A DNA stretch of 64,000 bases from Paraburkholderia sp. BCC1886. Lineage in GTDB: Bacteria; Pseudomonadota; Gammaproteobacteria; Burkholderiales; Burkholderiaceae. Shown piece after piece: positions 1 to 8,147 of this stretch. The notes below the pieces were generated by a model. That model did no database searches and was not told where the DNA came from. It saw only the letters and a program-made list of their open reading frames with translations. Location: NCBI RefSeq assembly GCF_900996245.1, contig NZ_CAAJGK010000022.1, positions 124,001-188,000 on the forward strand. Reading direction: 5' to 3'. Every line of letters begins with the position of its first letter. Position 1 is the stretch's first letter. The position numbers and the translations under genes were made by a program.

Positions 1-834
1 CGTCGCATCGCGCAAGCCGGGCGTGCCCGCCACCGTTACGTGGTCGAGATCGAGCACCGCTGCGCCCGCTTCGAGCGGCTGGCGCCGTGGCCGCGTCACC
101 CGGCGACCGACCATCAGTTCGGCGAGCGTGGCGCGATCCAGTTCGACAGCCGCCCGCTCGGCGACCAGTGCGCCGCTACGTAAGACGGCCACCCGCTGCG
201 CGACGCGCAGCACTTCATCGAGCTTGTGGCTGATCAGGATGACCGACAGACCGTGCTGGGCCATCCGCGTGAGCGTGTCGAACAGCGACAGCGACTCGGC
301 CGGCGTCAGCACGGCGGTGGGCTCGTCGAGCACCAGCACGTCGGCCTCGCGATACAGCGACTTGAGAATCTCGACGCGCTGACGTTCGCCCACGGAGAGA
401 CGCGCGACGCGTGCGTCGGGATCGACGTCCAGACCGAATCGCGCGGAGAGCGCGCGCAAGCGCTCGCGTGCTTTGCGTCGCTGCGACGCGAGCCGCCAGA
501 CCGGTTCGGTGCCCGCCATCACGTTTTCCAGCACGGTGAGATTCGCCGCGAGCGTGAAATGCTGATGCACGAGACCGATCCCGGCGTTCAGCGACGCGCG
601 CGGCGATCCCGGTGGCAGCACCCGGCCGTCGATCAGGATCCGGCCGGCGTCCGCGACATAGTGGCCGAACAGAATGTTGATCAGCGTGGTCTTGCCCGCG
701 CCGTTCTCGCCGAGCAGGCCGAGTATCTCGCCGCGCTCGAGCGTCAACGAGATGTCGCGATTGGCGTAGAAATCGCCGAAGCGTTTGGTGATGCCTTCCA
801 GTTGCAGCAGAGGCGTTGCAGCGGACTGCGTCAT
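1..834 (-). CDS. ABC transporter ATP-binding protein (BMP/nucleoside-type importer), C-terminus cut by window edge
   Basis: Only the first 278 codons are present; the gene runs off the left edge. The protein opens with a nucleotide-binding domain: Walker A GENGAGKT near residue 43, Q-loop context LVHQHFTLAAN, ABC signature LSVGERQRVEILK and Walker B VLVLDEPTAVLTP. A second domain appears to begin near the edge (residues about 262 on), as in the duplicated ATPases of simple-sugar/nucleoside importers. The ATG overlaps the amidase stop (ATGA), so the two are translationally coupled. Energises the importer whose binding protein is at 2253-3242; the permeases should lie beyond the left edge. It is a paralogue of the 17804-19432 ATPase. 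Confidence 0.9.
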   Translation of the reverse strand, partial: MTQSAATPLLQLEGITKRFGDFYANRDISLTLERGEILGLLGENGAGKTTLINILFGHYVADAGRILIDGRVLPPGSPRASLNAGIGLVHQHFTLAANLTVLENVMAGTEPVWRLASQRRKARERLRALSARFGLDVDPDARVARLSVGERQRVEILKSLYREADVLVLDEPTAVLTPAESLSLFDTLTRMAQHGLSVILISHKLDEVLRVAQRVAVLRSGALVAERAAVELDRATLAELMVGRRVTRPRRQPLEAGAAVLDLDHVTVAGTPGLRDAT

Positions 835-2246
835 GGGATGAAGCCGGGCGCGACCAGCGGCCAGGGCGCCTGTTGTTCGAGCACATTGGCGAGCGACAGC
901 AGCACGGGTTCGGCGCCCTGGCGCGCCATCAGTTGCACCGAGAGCGGCAGCGCGTCGTGCATCCGATGCGGCACCGCGATGGCCGGACAGCCCGCCGCGT
1001 TGGCGAGCGCCGAAAACGGCGCGTAACGCGTGAAGCGGGCGAAGTGCGCGTCGAGGTCGTCGCCGTCGGTGCGCAGCACGCCGATCTCTGGTAACGATTC
1101 GGCGAGCGTGGGCGTGAGCAGCACGTCGATCTGCGTGAAGAAGTCGGTCATCAGATCGGTCGCGCGCGCCACGCCGAGTTCCGCCTGTTGATGCGTCAGT
1201 GCGTCGAGCGTGACGCCTCGGCGGGCCGCGAGCCAGGTGATCGGTTCGAGTTCGTGCGCGGCGGGATGAAGTGCCAGCATTGCGGCGGCGCTGCGGCAAG
1301 CGTAGGTTTCGAAGGCGAAGGTGGCGTCGGCACTGGCAAGCCGTAGGCTTTCTATCTGCGTGGTGCTCACGCCGACCACGCGGTGTCCCGCCGCGCTCAG
1401 CAGACTGGCTGCCGAGGTGGCGGCCTGCTGCCAGGCGCCGTCGACGGGGACGCCTTGCACGGCGTCGAGCAGGATCGCAATCGTGAGCTTGCCGGCGCCC
1501 GTGTCGCCCGTGTCGCCCGTCTGACCGGTTATCGCCTGCCACACGGCGCGCGCATCGCGCACGCTGCGCGTCAGCACGAATTCGGCGGCGAGCGTGCCGA
1601 ACACATTGCCGTAATCCGGCCCGCGCGGAATCGCGCCGCGGCCGGGTTTCAGTCCGAGTACGCCGCACGCGGCGGCGGGGATGCGAATGGAGCCGCCAGC
1701 GTCGGTGGCGTGAGCAATCGGCACGATGCCGGCCGCGAGCGCAGCGGCCGAGCCGCCCGACGAGCCGCCGGAACTGCGCGCCGTCGCCCATGGATTGCGT
1801 GATGGCGCGCCGCACGCGGGTTCGCTGGAAAGATTGAGGCCGAATTCGGGCACCGTGGTTTTCGCGAACGGCACGAAGCCCGCGCGTCGTAACGCGGCAA
1901 TCAACGCGCCGTCTTGTGGAGCGGGTTGATTCAGACGCTGCAGTACGCGCGAGCCGGCGAAGGTCGGTGTGCCGCCGAGCGGCGCACCGAGATCCTTGGT
2001 GACGATCGGCACGCCCGCAAACGGTCCGCCGGCGTCGGGGTTGAGCCTGTCGGGCGGCGCGTCCGTGTCATGCGCGTGATGAACGTCATGCGCGTCATGA
2101 CTCAGCGCGCCGAGCACGGGCTGCAACCGCTGGGCACGGCGCTGCGCTATCGCCAGCAACGTGGCGGCGTCGGTACGCCGCTCGGCGACCGCTTGCGCGA
2201 GCGCCGTCGCATCGGCGGCGACATAGTCCTGCTCGTCGAAACTCAT
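831..2246 (-). CDS. Amidase-signature family hydrolase
   Basis: 471 residues, the usual length for the amidase-signature family, which hydrolyses C-N amide bonds with a Ser-cisSer-Lys triad. The Lys lies in VTKDLGAPLGG, the cis-Ser in the Gly/Ser-rich GGSSGGSAAALAAG and the nucleophilic Ser in DAGGSIRIPA. A His/Asp-rich stretch near residues 48-60 is an unusual insert. No signal peptide, so it is cytoplasmic. The gene sits between a BMP-type binding protein and its ATPase, suggesting it hydrolyses the imported compound or a derivative. The substrate cannot be read from sequence; GatA is unlikely because gatB and gatC are absent nearby. Confidence 0.88.
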   Translation of the reverse strand: MSFDEQDYVAADATALAQAVAERRTDAATLLAIAQRRAQRLQPVLGALSHDAHDVHHAHDTDAPPDRLNPDAGGPFAGVPIVTKDLGAPLGGTPTFAGSRVLQRLNQPAPQDGALIAALRRAGFVPFAKTTVPEFGLNLSSEPACGAPSRNPWATARSSGGSSGGSAAALAAGIVPIAHATDAGGSIRIPAAACGVLGLKPGRGAIPRGPDYGNVFGTLAAEFVLTRSVRDARAVWQAITGQTGDTGDTGAGKLTIAILLDAVQGVPVDGAWQQAATSAASLLSAAGHRVVGVSTTQIESLRLASADATFAFETYACRSAAAMLALHPAAHELEPITWLAARRGVTLDALTHQQAELGVARATDLMTDFFTQIDVLLTPTLAESLPEIGVLRTDGDDLDAHFARFTRYAPFSALANAAGCPAIAVPHRMHDALPLSVQLMARQGAEPVLLSLANVLEQQAPWPLVAPGFIP

Positions 2247-2252
2247 CGATGC

Positions 2253-3242
2253 CTAGACGGGTTTGGCGTCGTTGACCGGCACCTTGAATGCGCCGGACCT
2301 GATCGCCGTGCGGCGCGCTTCCATTTGCTTGAGCGCGTCGGCGGGCACCAGCGAACTGTCGAACGTGATGTCGTTGCCGCCGTGCGCCATCATGCTGTAC
2401 GGGCTGTAGTCCTGACCCACGGGCTTGCCTGCGGCGACATCGGCGAGCACCGCTTCGAGAATCGGATCGAAGTACCACTGCGCGTTGGAGAACACCGTGC
2501 CGGGGTAACGCGGCATGTAGTCCATCAGCGAGCCGATTGCCAGCTTGCCGCGCATCTTCGCGCCGTCCGCCGTGCCGATGCGTTCGCCGAACAGGATGTC
2601 GCAGCCGCTGTCGATCTGCGCGAGCGCGGCTTCCTTGGCCTTCGGCGGATCGAACCACGTATTGATGAAGCCCGCCTGGAACACGAGACCGGGCTTCGCT
2701 TCCGAGGCGCCCAGCCGGTACGCGTTGATCAGCCGGTTGACTTCGGGAATCGGATAACCGCCGACCGCGCCGAGCTTGCCGGTTTTCGTCATATGCCCCG
2801 CGAGGATGCCGGTGAGGTAGGCCGCCTCGTGGTTCCACGTGCCGAACACGCCGAAGTTGCCGCCTGCGGGACCGCCGCTCGAACCCATCAGGAAGCCGAT
2901 CTTCGGATAGTCTTTCGCGACCGCGCGGCTATCGCGTTCGGTGCCGTAGGACTCGCCGACGATCAGTTGCACGCCCTGGTTCGCGTACTCGCGCAGCACA
3001 CGCGGGTAGTCGGTGTTGGAGACCGACTCGGAGAACACATAGTCGATGCGACCGGCTTTGGCCGCCTGTTGCAGCGCTTCATGAAGGCGCGCATTCCACG
3101 CGTTCGCGATCGGGTCCGAATGAACGCCCGCGACCTTGATCTTCGGGGCGGCCGCGAACGCGGCGTGGCTCAACACCGGCAGCGTTGCGCCGGCGACCAA
3201 CCCCGTCAGCAATCGACGTCGTGAAATGCGAACCTCGGCCAT
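2253..3242 (-). CDS. BMP/PnrA-family ABC transporter substrate-binding protein, Tat-type signal
   Basis: Periplasmic binding protein of the BMP (PnrA-like) family, whose known members bind nucleosides or purines. The start at 3242 is preferred over an ATG 12 codons upstream because GGAGG lies 6-7 bases before it and it places SRRRLLTG, a twin-arginine-like signal, at the N-terminus followed by a hydrophobic stretch and AFAAAP cleavage region. Length is 329 residues. Family features include a GTWNHEAAYLTGILAG segment and a C-terminal lobe ending VPVNDAKPV. First gene of an operon with the amidase and ATPase; a TGACCG-type palindromic site lies about 150 bp upstream. Confidence 0.9.
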   Translation of the reverse strand: MAEVRISRRRLLTGLVAGATLPVLSHAAFAAAPKIKVAGVHSDPIANAWNARLHEALQQAAKAGRIDYVFSESVSNTDYPRVLREYANQGVQLIVGESYGTERDSRAVAKDYPKIGFLMGSSGGPAGGNFGVFGTWNHEAAYLTGILAGHMTKTGKLGAVGGYPIPEVNRLINAYRLGASEAKPGLVFQAGFINTWFDPPKAKEAALAQIDSGCDILFGERIGTADGAKMRGKLAIGSLMDYMPRYPGTVFSNAQWYFDPILEAVLADVAAGKPVGQDYSPYSMMAHGGNDITFDSSLVPADALKQMEARRTAIRSGAFKVPVNDAKPV

Positions 3243-3393
3243 AACGCTCCTCCAGTAAATGTCGATTTCGACAGGCAAAGCGGCTGGATATGCAACATGC
3301 GTACCAAGCGGGCTGGCTGCATGGGATTGGCCGCGTAGCTTGAGCTGGAAGCGCGACGAAGTGTGATTGGGCGTGGTTGGTCCGCCCCAAAAT

Positions 3394-3409
3394 TGACCGT
3401 TCGGACAGG
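3394..3409. promoter_or_regulatory. Candidate operator, copy 1 of a TGACCG-N4-GGWCA site
   Basis: TGACCGTTCGGACAGG, an imperfect palindrome (TGACC/GGACA), lies in the gap between the IclR gene and the BMP operon start. Related sites occur at 22151 and 22317, in front of the second BMP-type cluster. The three align as TGACCG-N2-4-GGWCAGG. Such sites resemble TetR-family operators; the cognate regulator is not obvious in the window. Confidence 0.45.
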
Positions 3410-3471
3410 TTGTGGGGCATGCATTCCTCGTGATGGAGCGCGGCGTTTATCTCATGGAGATGCGACTGGCT

Positions 3472-4257
3472 TCATGAAGTGGCGGCGTTGGCCCGCGCCA
3501 GCGCCGCTTCGATTTTCGCTGCCTCCGCCTGCATCGCGGCAGCGAGCTGCGGCTCTCTTTCGAGCACCCGCTCCGATAGCGCGGCCATGCTGAGCGACGC
3601 GAGCGCGTCGCCCGACGGCGCACGGATCGCGACCGCGATACCGCCCATTCTCGGCACCACGGCGTCGATGAGCACCGCATAGCCCTTCGCGCGGGTGACC
3701 TCGATCGCTTCCAGCAGAAACGGCTGGGTCAGCATCGGGTAGCGCGACAGACGCGGCCCGATTTGCGACAGCACCACGTCGCACTCCGCCTGCGGCAGCG
3801 TGGCCAGTACCGCGAGTCCGCTCGAGCCGACACCGAGCGTGCGGCGGCTGCCGATGTCCTGGTAATTCGCGCGAATCGGGTAGCTGCCCATTTGCAGATC
3901 GACGCACACCATTTCCAGCGAACTCAGCACCGACACGATGGTGGTGTCTTCGAATGCGCCGCTCAGTCGCATCAGACTGGGCCGCGCCAGTTCGCGCCAG
4001 TCGACCGGCTCGCTCACACCCTTGGCGATACGCGCGACCTCGGGGCCCAGCCGATAGCGTTTGGTGGACGTGTCGCGCACGACGAGCTGTTCGCGGATCA
4101 GCGTGTCGAGAACTCGCATGGCGGTGGCCTTGTCGAGGCCGCAATAGTCCGCGATATCCACCAGCCGGGTATTGCGTCCGTCGGTAAGTGCCTTCAGCAC
4201 GCGGCAGGCTTTTTCGATTGCGCCCATCGATGCGGTTGCCGGTTGTTTGCTTGCCAT
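3472..4257 (-). CDS. IclR-family transcriptional regulator
   Basis: 261 residues with the IclR layout: winged helix-turn-helix at about residues 12-70 (KACRVLKALTDG, LVDIADYCGLDKATAMRVLDTL) and a ligand-binding domain at about 80-255, with the GVGSSGLAVLATLP segment typical of the family. It is divergent from the carboxylase operon at 4469. Two identical 17-bp palindromes in the intergenic region, one behind each promoter, make it a likely autoregulated repressor of that operon. The effector is probably an acid or CoA thioester of the pathway, which is an inference. Translation could also begin at residue 11, an internal Met. Confidence 0.92.
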   Translation of the reverse strand: MASKQPATASMGAIEKACRVLKALTDGRNTRLVDIADYCGLDKATAMRVLDTLIREQLVVRDTSTKRYRLGPEVARIAKGVSEPVDWRELARPSLMRLSGAFEDTTIVSVLSSLEMVCVDLQMGSYPIRANYQDIGSRRTLGVGSSGLAVLATLPQAECDVVLSQIGPRLSRYPMLTQPFLLEAIEVTRAKGYAVLIDAVVPRMGGIAVAIRAPSGDALASLSMAALSERVLEREPQLAAAMQAEAAKIEAALARANAATS

Positions 4258-4274
4258 GTTCGATTTCTATAAAA

Positions 4275-4291
4275 GTTTCATTGAATGAAAC
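4275..4291. promoter_or_regulatory. Palindromic operator O1, likely IclR-binding
   Basis: GTTTCATTGAATGAAAC, a perfect 8+1+8 palindrome, 18 bp before the IclR start codon and about 25 bp downstream of its predicted -10. An identical copy lies at 4407. Confidence 0.8.
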
Positions 4292-4315
4292 TAATAACTT
4301 AATTTGGCCGGATGG

Positions 4316-4344
4316 ATATTAGTAAAAACCCGCAATTAAAGCAA
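4316..4344 (-). promoter_or_regulatory. Predicted sigma-70 promoter of the IclR gene
   Basis: Reading the minus strand, TTGCTT (4344-4339), a 17-bp spacer and TAATAT (4321-4316). The operator at 4275-4291 lies just downstream, where bound repressor would block clearance. Confidence 0.6.
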
Positions 4345-4350
4345 ATTATG

Positions 4351-4380
4351 TTGCGCTTAAAGCCTGCTTTTTCCTAATAT
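4351..4380 (+). promoter_or_regulatory. Predicted sigma-70 promoter of the carboxylase operon
   Basis: TTGCGC (4351-4356), an 18-bp spacer and TAATAT (4375-4380). The second operator begins 27 bp after the -10, mirroring the arrangement on the other strand. Confidence 0.55.
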
Positions 4381-4406
4381 GATGCTTCCATCGCGAAAGA
4401 CCTAAG

Positions 4407-4423
4407 GTTTCATTGAATGAAAC
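4407..4423. promoter_or_regulatory. Palindromic operator O2, likely IclR-binding
   Basis: Second exact copy of GTTTCATTGAATGAAAC, 132 bp from the first. It overlaps the expected early transcribed region of the carboxylase operon, which fits repression. Confidence 0.8.
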
Positions 4424-4468
4424 TTTATCAGAGTCCTCTGCGAGTGAACAGCAAAAGGAAAGAGGCGC

Positions 4469-6094
4469 ATGGCAATTTTCGAATCCCGGGTCGCGACGGC
4501 CAGTGAATCGTTCGAACAGAACCGCCAGTCGATGCTGGCGCTGCTCGCCCGGCTGCGCAGCATCGAGGCGGCCACTCGCGAAGTGTCGGACGCCGCCGGT
4601 CCGCGGTTTCGCAAACGCGGCCAGTTGCTGCCGTCCGAACGGCTCGCCATGCTGCTCGACCGGAATTCGCCGTTTCTCGAACTGTCGACGATCGCCGGTT
4701 ACGGACTGGCTGCGCCGCGTGCGGACGGCAAGGTCATCGGCGGCGGCGGTCTGATCGCCGGTATCGGGTTTATTCAGGGCGCGCGCTGCATGGTGAGCGT
4801 GTCCGACTCGGGGATCGACGCGGGTGCGTTCCAGCCCAAGGGCCTCGAAAAGCTGCTGCGCATACAGGACATCGCGCTCGACAACAAGCTGCCCTTCGTG
4901 CAACTGGTGGAGAGCGCCGGCGCCAATCTGCTCGCCTATAAAGTCGAGAACTTCGTTCATGGCGGCCAGAAGTTTCGCAACCTTGCGCGGCTGTCGGCCG
5001 CGGGCCTGCCGGTTATCACCGTCACGCATGGCGCGTCGACGGCGGGCGGCGCGTATCAGACCGGCCTGTCGGATTACGTCGTGATGGTGCGTGGACGCTC
5101 GCGGGCGTTTCTCGCCGGGCCGGCGTTGCTGCTGGCGGCCACCGGCGAGATCGCCACCGACGAGGAACTGGGCGGCGCCGAGATGCACGCGTCTATCACC
5201 GGGCTCGGCGACTACCTGGCGGAAGACGATCGGGACGCGTTGCGGATCGCCCGCGAAATCGTCGGCTCGCTGGACTGGAACCGGCACACGGCGAGCGCGC
5301 CGCGCGGCGCGTTTCGCGAACCGCGCTACGACGCGGAAGAACTGCTCGGCATCATGCCCGACGATCACCGGCGCCCGGTCGATATGCGCGAGGTCATCGC
5401 GCGCGTGGTCGACGACTCGGACTTTCGCGAGTTCGGCGCGCTGTACGGGTCGGCCACCGTCTGCGGCCATGCGTCGATCCACGGCATGCCGGTGGGGATC
5501 ATCACCAATAACGGGCCCATCGAGCCGTCGGGCGCCGCGAAGGCGACTCACTTCATTCAGGCCTGCTGCCAGTCGGCTACGCCGCTGCTGTATCTGAACA
5601 ACACCACCGGTTTCATGGTCGGGCGCGCGTTCGAGGAAGGCGGCAGCATCAAACACGGCTCGAAGATGATCCAGGCGATCACCAACGCGAACGTGCCGCA
5701 AATCACGCTGTTCTGCGGCGCGTCGTTCGGCGCGGGCAATTACGCGATGTGCGGGCGCGGGTTCCAGCCGCGCTTCTGTTTCGCGTGGCCGAATGCGAAG
5801 ACCGCGGTGATGGGCGCGGAGCAGGCCGCGCAGACCATGGTCAACGTGAGCCGCGCGGCGATGATCCGCAAAACGGGGGAGGCCGACGAAGTCAAACTCG
5901 CGGCGCTCTCCGCGAAGGTGATCGCGAATTTCGAAAGCCAGATGGATGTATTCACGACCAGCGCGCATGTGCTGGACGACGGGATCATCGACCCGCGCGA
6001 GACGCGCCGCGTGCTCGCCAGCGTGCTGGAAATCTGCCGCGACGCGGCGAGCCGGGCGGTGTCGCCCATGCAGTTCGGCGTGGCGCGACCTTGA
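4469..6094 (+). CDS. Acyl-CoA carboxylase, carboxyltransferase (beta) subunit; methylcrotonyl/geranyl-CoA carboxylase type
   Basis: 541 residues, typical of the beta subunit that moves CO2 from carboxybiotin to an acyl-CoA. Two crotonase-fold halves are seen: the N-terminal half carries SVSDSGIDAGAFQPKGLEKLLR and LVESAGANL, the C-terminal half TNNGPIEPSGAAKATHF and GASFGAGNYAMCGRGFQPRF. These resemble methylcrotonyl-CoA and geranyl-CoA carboxylases more than acetyl- or propionyl-CoA enzymes. Start supported by AAAGGAAAGAGG. First gene of a seven-gene operon with the biotin carboxylase, two CoA-transferases, crotonase, lyase and MFS carrier. The exact acyl substrate is not resolved. Confidence 0.9.
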   Translation: MAIFESRVATASESFEQNRQSMLALLARLRSIEAATREVSDAAGPRFRKRGQLLPSERLAMLLDRNSPFLELSTIAGYGLAAPRADGKVIGGGGLIAGIGFIQGARCMVSVSDSGIDAGAFQPKGLEKLLRIQDIALDNKLPFVQLVESAGANLLAYKVENFVHGGQKFRNLARLSAAGLPVITVTHGASTAGGAYQTGLSDYVVMVRGRSRAFLAGPALLLAATGEIATDEELGGAEMHASITGLGDYLAEDDRDALRIAREIVGSLDWNRHTASAPRGAFREPRYDAEELLGIMPDDHRRPVDMREVIARVVDDSDFREFGALYGSATVCGHASIHGMPVGIITNNGPIEPSGAAKATHFIQACCQSATPLLYLNNTTGFMVGRAFEEGGSIKHGSKMIQAITNANVPQITLFCGASFGAGNYAMCGRGFQPRFCFAWPNAKTAVMGAEQAAQTMVNVSRAAMIRKTGEADEVKLAALSAKVIANFESQMDVFTTSAHVLDDGIIDPRETRRVLASVLEICRDAASRAVSPMQFGVARP

Positions 6095-6179
6095 GCGCGA
6101 GGCTGCGCCACCCGGCCATTCATTCAAACGGCGAGCCGCGAGTCTTGCCGAGCCGTTTTCGATCAAAGGGAATCGTTCG

Positions 6180-8147
6180 ATGCGCAGTATCAACAAGCTT
6201 CTGATCGCCAATCGCGGCGAGATCGCCATGCGCATCATGCGCACGGCTCGCGCGATGGGCATCCGCACCGTGGCGATCTATTCGAGCGCCGACGCCCAGT
6301 CGCTGCACGTAACGAACGCCGACGAAGCGGTCTGCGTGGGCGAGGCGCCGCCTGCCGATTCGTATCTGAACATCGCGGCGATCGTCGCGGCCGCGTTGAA
6401 AAGCGGTGCGGACGCCGTGCATCCGGGCTATGGCTTCCTGTCGGAGAACGCCGCCTTTGCGGAAGCCTGCGTGGCAGCCGGCCTGATCTTCGTCGGGCCG
6501 CCGGCTCACGCGATCCGCTCGATGGGCGACAAGGCGCAAGCCAAGGCGTTGATGCGCGAAGCCGGTTTGCCGTGCATTCCCGGCTATGACGGCGACGCGC
6601 AGGACGACCGCACGCTCGCGCACGAAGCGCAAAAGCTGGGCTTCCCGGTCATCGTCAAGGCGACTGCGGGCGGCGGCGGGCGCGGCATGCGGATCGTGCA
6701 GACGGCGGCGGACTTCGAGCGCGCGCTGGACTCGGCGCGCTCCGAAGCCCGCAACGCGTTCGGCAGCGACCGGATGATCGTCGAGCGCGTCGTCACGCAA
6801 CCGCGTCATATCGAAATCCAGGTGCTGATCGATCAGTTCGGCCACGGCGTGCATGTCGGCGAACGGGACTGTTCGGTGCAGCGGCGTCATCAGAAGGTGA
6901 TCGAAGAAGCGCCGGCCGCGCATCTGGCCGTCGCCACCCGGGAACGGATGGGCGCCGCGGCGGTGGCGGCGGCGATCAGGCTCGGCTACGAGGGCGTCGG
7001 CACCTTCGAGTTTCTGCTCGATGCGCGCGGCGAGTTCTATTTCATGGAGATGAACACGCGGCTGCAGGTCGAACATCCGGTAACCGAAGCGATCGCGGAC
7101 ATCGATCTGGTCGAGTGGCAATTTCGCGTGGCGATGGGCGAGCCGCTCCGTCTGACGCAAGCGGAGATCCGCCTCGCCGGGCATTCGATCGAAGTGCGCC
7201 TGTGCGCGGAAGACGAGGCCAACGGCTTCATGCCGCAAAGCGGCACCATCGACCGCTGGCAGGTGCCCGACACGGTGCGCGTCGAGCACGCGGTCGAGTC
7301 GGGCAGCATCGTGTCGCCGTATTACGACTCGATGTTCGCCAAGCTGATCGCTACCGGCAGGACCCGCGAGGACGCGCGACGCAAACTGGTCAGCGCATTG
7401 CGCGACACGGTGGTGTTCGGCCTGAAGACCAACCGGCAGACGCTGATCCGCTGTCTCGAGCATCCGGCCTTCGTGGCGGGCGGCGTCGATACGGGCTTTC
7501 TGCAAGCGTATCCCGAAGTGCTGGCCGCGCAGCGTGCGGACGCCGATCCGCTTGCGCTGGCATTGGCCGGCGCGCTGCTGGTGCAGGGTGGCGACCGTGG
7601 CCCCAGTGGCGCCGGTGTCCAGCTACGTGGCGCGCGCGCGTCGACCGTGCATCTCAAGGACGACGCCGCTCACGCGCACACGTTACAGGTGGCGCCGACC
7701 GCCGCCGCGGGGTGGCTGGTGACGCTCGGTGAGCAGCACATCGTTTTTTCGCACATGCGGGTCGACGCGGGGCAGGTGCGTTTCACGCTGGAGGGGGTGG
7801 ATCGCCGGGCGTTCTGGCATCTCGCCGGTTCCCGCATCCACGTGCAACTCGACGGCCGCGCGTCGTCGTTCGCCGACACGACCTACGCGCCTTCGTCGCA
7901 GGCGGACGAGGGCGTCGCCGACGGTCGCGTGCGCGCCATGTCGAACGGGCGCGTCGCGGCGCTGCTGGTCGCCGTGGGCGATGCGGTCCAGCAAGGCGAC
8001 GATCTGCTCACCGTAGAGGCGATGAAGATGGAACACACGCACAGCGCCCCCGCAGCCGGCCGTGTCACGCAGATTCTCGTGGCCGCCGGGCAATCGGTTG
8101 CGACCGGCAAGGTGCTGATCGAACTCGAACTCGAGGTGCCGGCATGA
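6180..8147 (+). CDS. Acyl-CoA carboxylase, biotin carboxylase/biotin carrier (alpha) subunit
   Basis: 655 residues. An N-terminal biotin carboxylase region (residues 1 to about 450) has LLIANRGEIAMRI, the ATP-grasp glycine loop KATAGGGGRGMR and EMNTRLQVEHPVTE. A linker follows, then a C-terminal biotinyl domain with the biotin-accepting Lys in VEAMKMEHTH. It carboxylates its own biotin using ATP and bicarbonate for the partner beta subunit at 4469. The start follows AAAGGGAATCG; an upstream in-frame extension overlaps the beta subunit and lacks family similarity. The stop overlaps the next start (ATGA). Confidence 0.93.
   Translation: MRSINKLLIANRGEIAMRIMRTARAMGIRTVAIYSSADAQSLHVTNADEAVCVGEAPPADSYLNIAAIVAAALKSGADAVHPGYGFLSENAAFAEACVAAGLIFVGPPAHAIRSMGDKAQAKALMREAGLPCIPGYDGDAQDDRTLAHEAQKLGFPVIVKATAGGGGRGMRIVQTAADFERALDSARSEARNAFGSDRMIVERVVTQPRHIEIQVLIDQFGHGVHVGERDCSVQRRHQKVIEEAPAAHLAVATRERMGAAAVAAAIRLGYEGVGTFEFLLDARGEFYFMEMNTRLQVEHPVTEAIADIDLVEWQFRVAMGEPLRLTQAEIRLAGHSIEVRLCAEDEANGFMPQSGTIDRWQVPDTVRVEHAVESGSIVSPYYDSMFAKLIATGRTREDARRKLVSALRDTVVFGLKTNRQTLIRCLEHPAFVAGGVDTGFLQAYPEVLAAQRADADPLALALAGALLVQGGDRGPSGAGVQLRGARASTVHLKDDAAHAHTLQVAPTAAAGWLVTLGEQHIVFSHMRVDAGQVRFTLEGVDRRAFWHLAGSRIHVQLDGRASSFADTTYAPSSQADEGVADGRVRAMSNGRVAALLVAVGDAVQQGDDLLTVEAMKMEHTHSAPAAGRVTQILVAAGQSVATGKVLIELELEVPA

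Noticed and set aside
4346..6268. A 640-codon open frame on the minus strand opposite the carboxylase beta subunit
   Set aside because: It is Arg/His-rich with no family features, a typical antisense shadow of a high-GC coding region. Similar long antisense frames lie opposite the biotin carboxylase (6120-7505), CoA-transferase (7883-9301) and dimethylformamidase-like genes.
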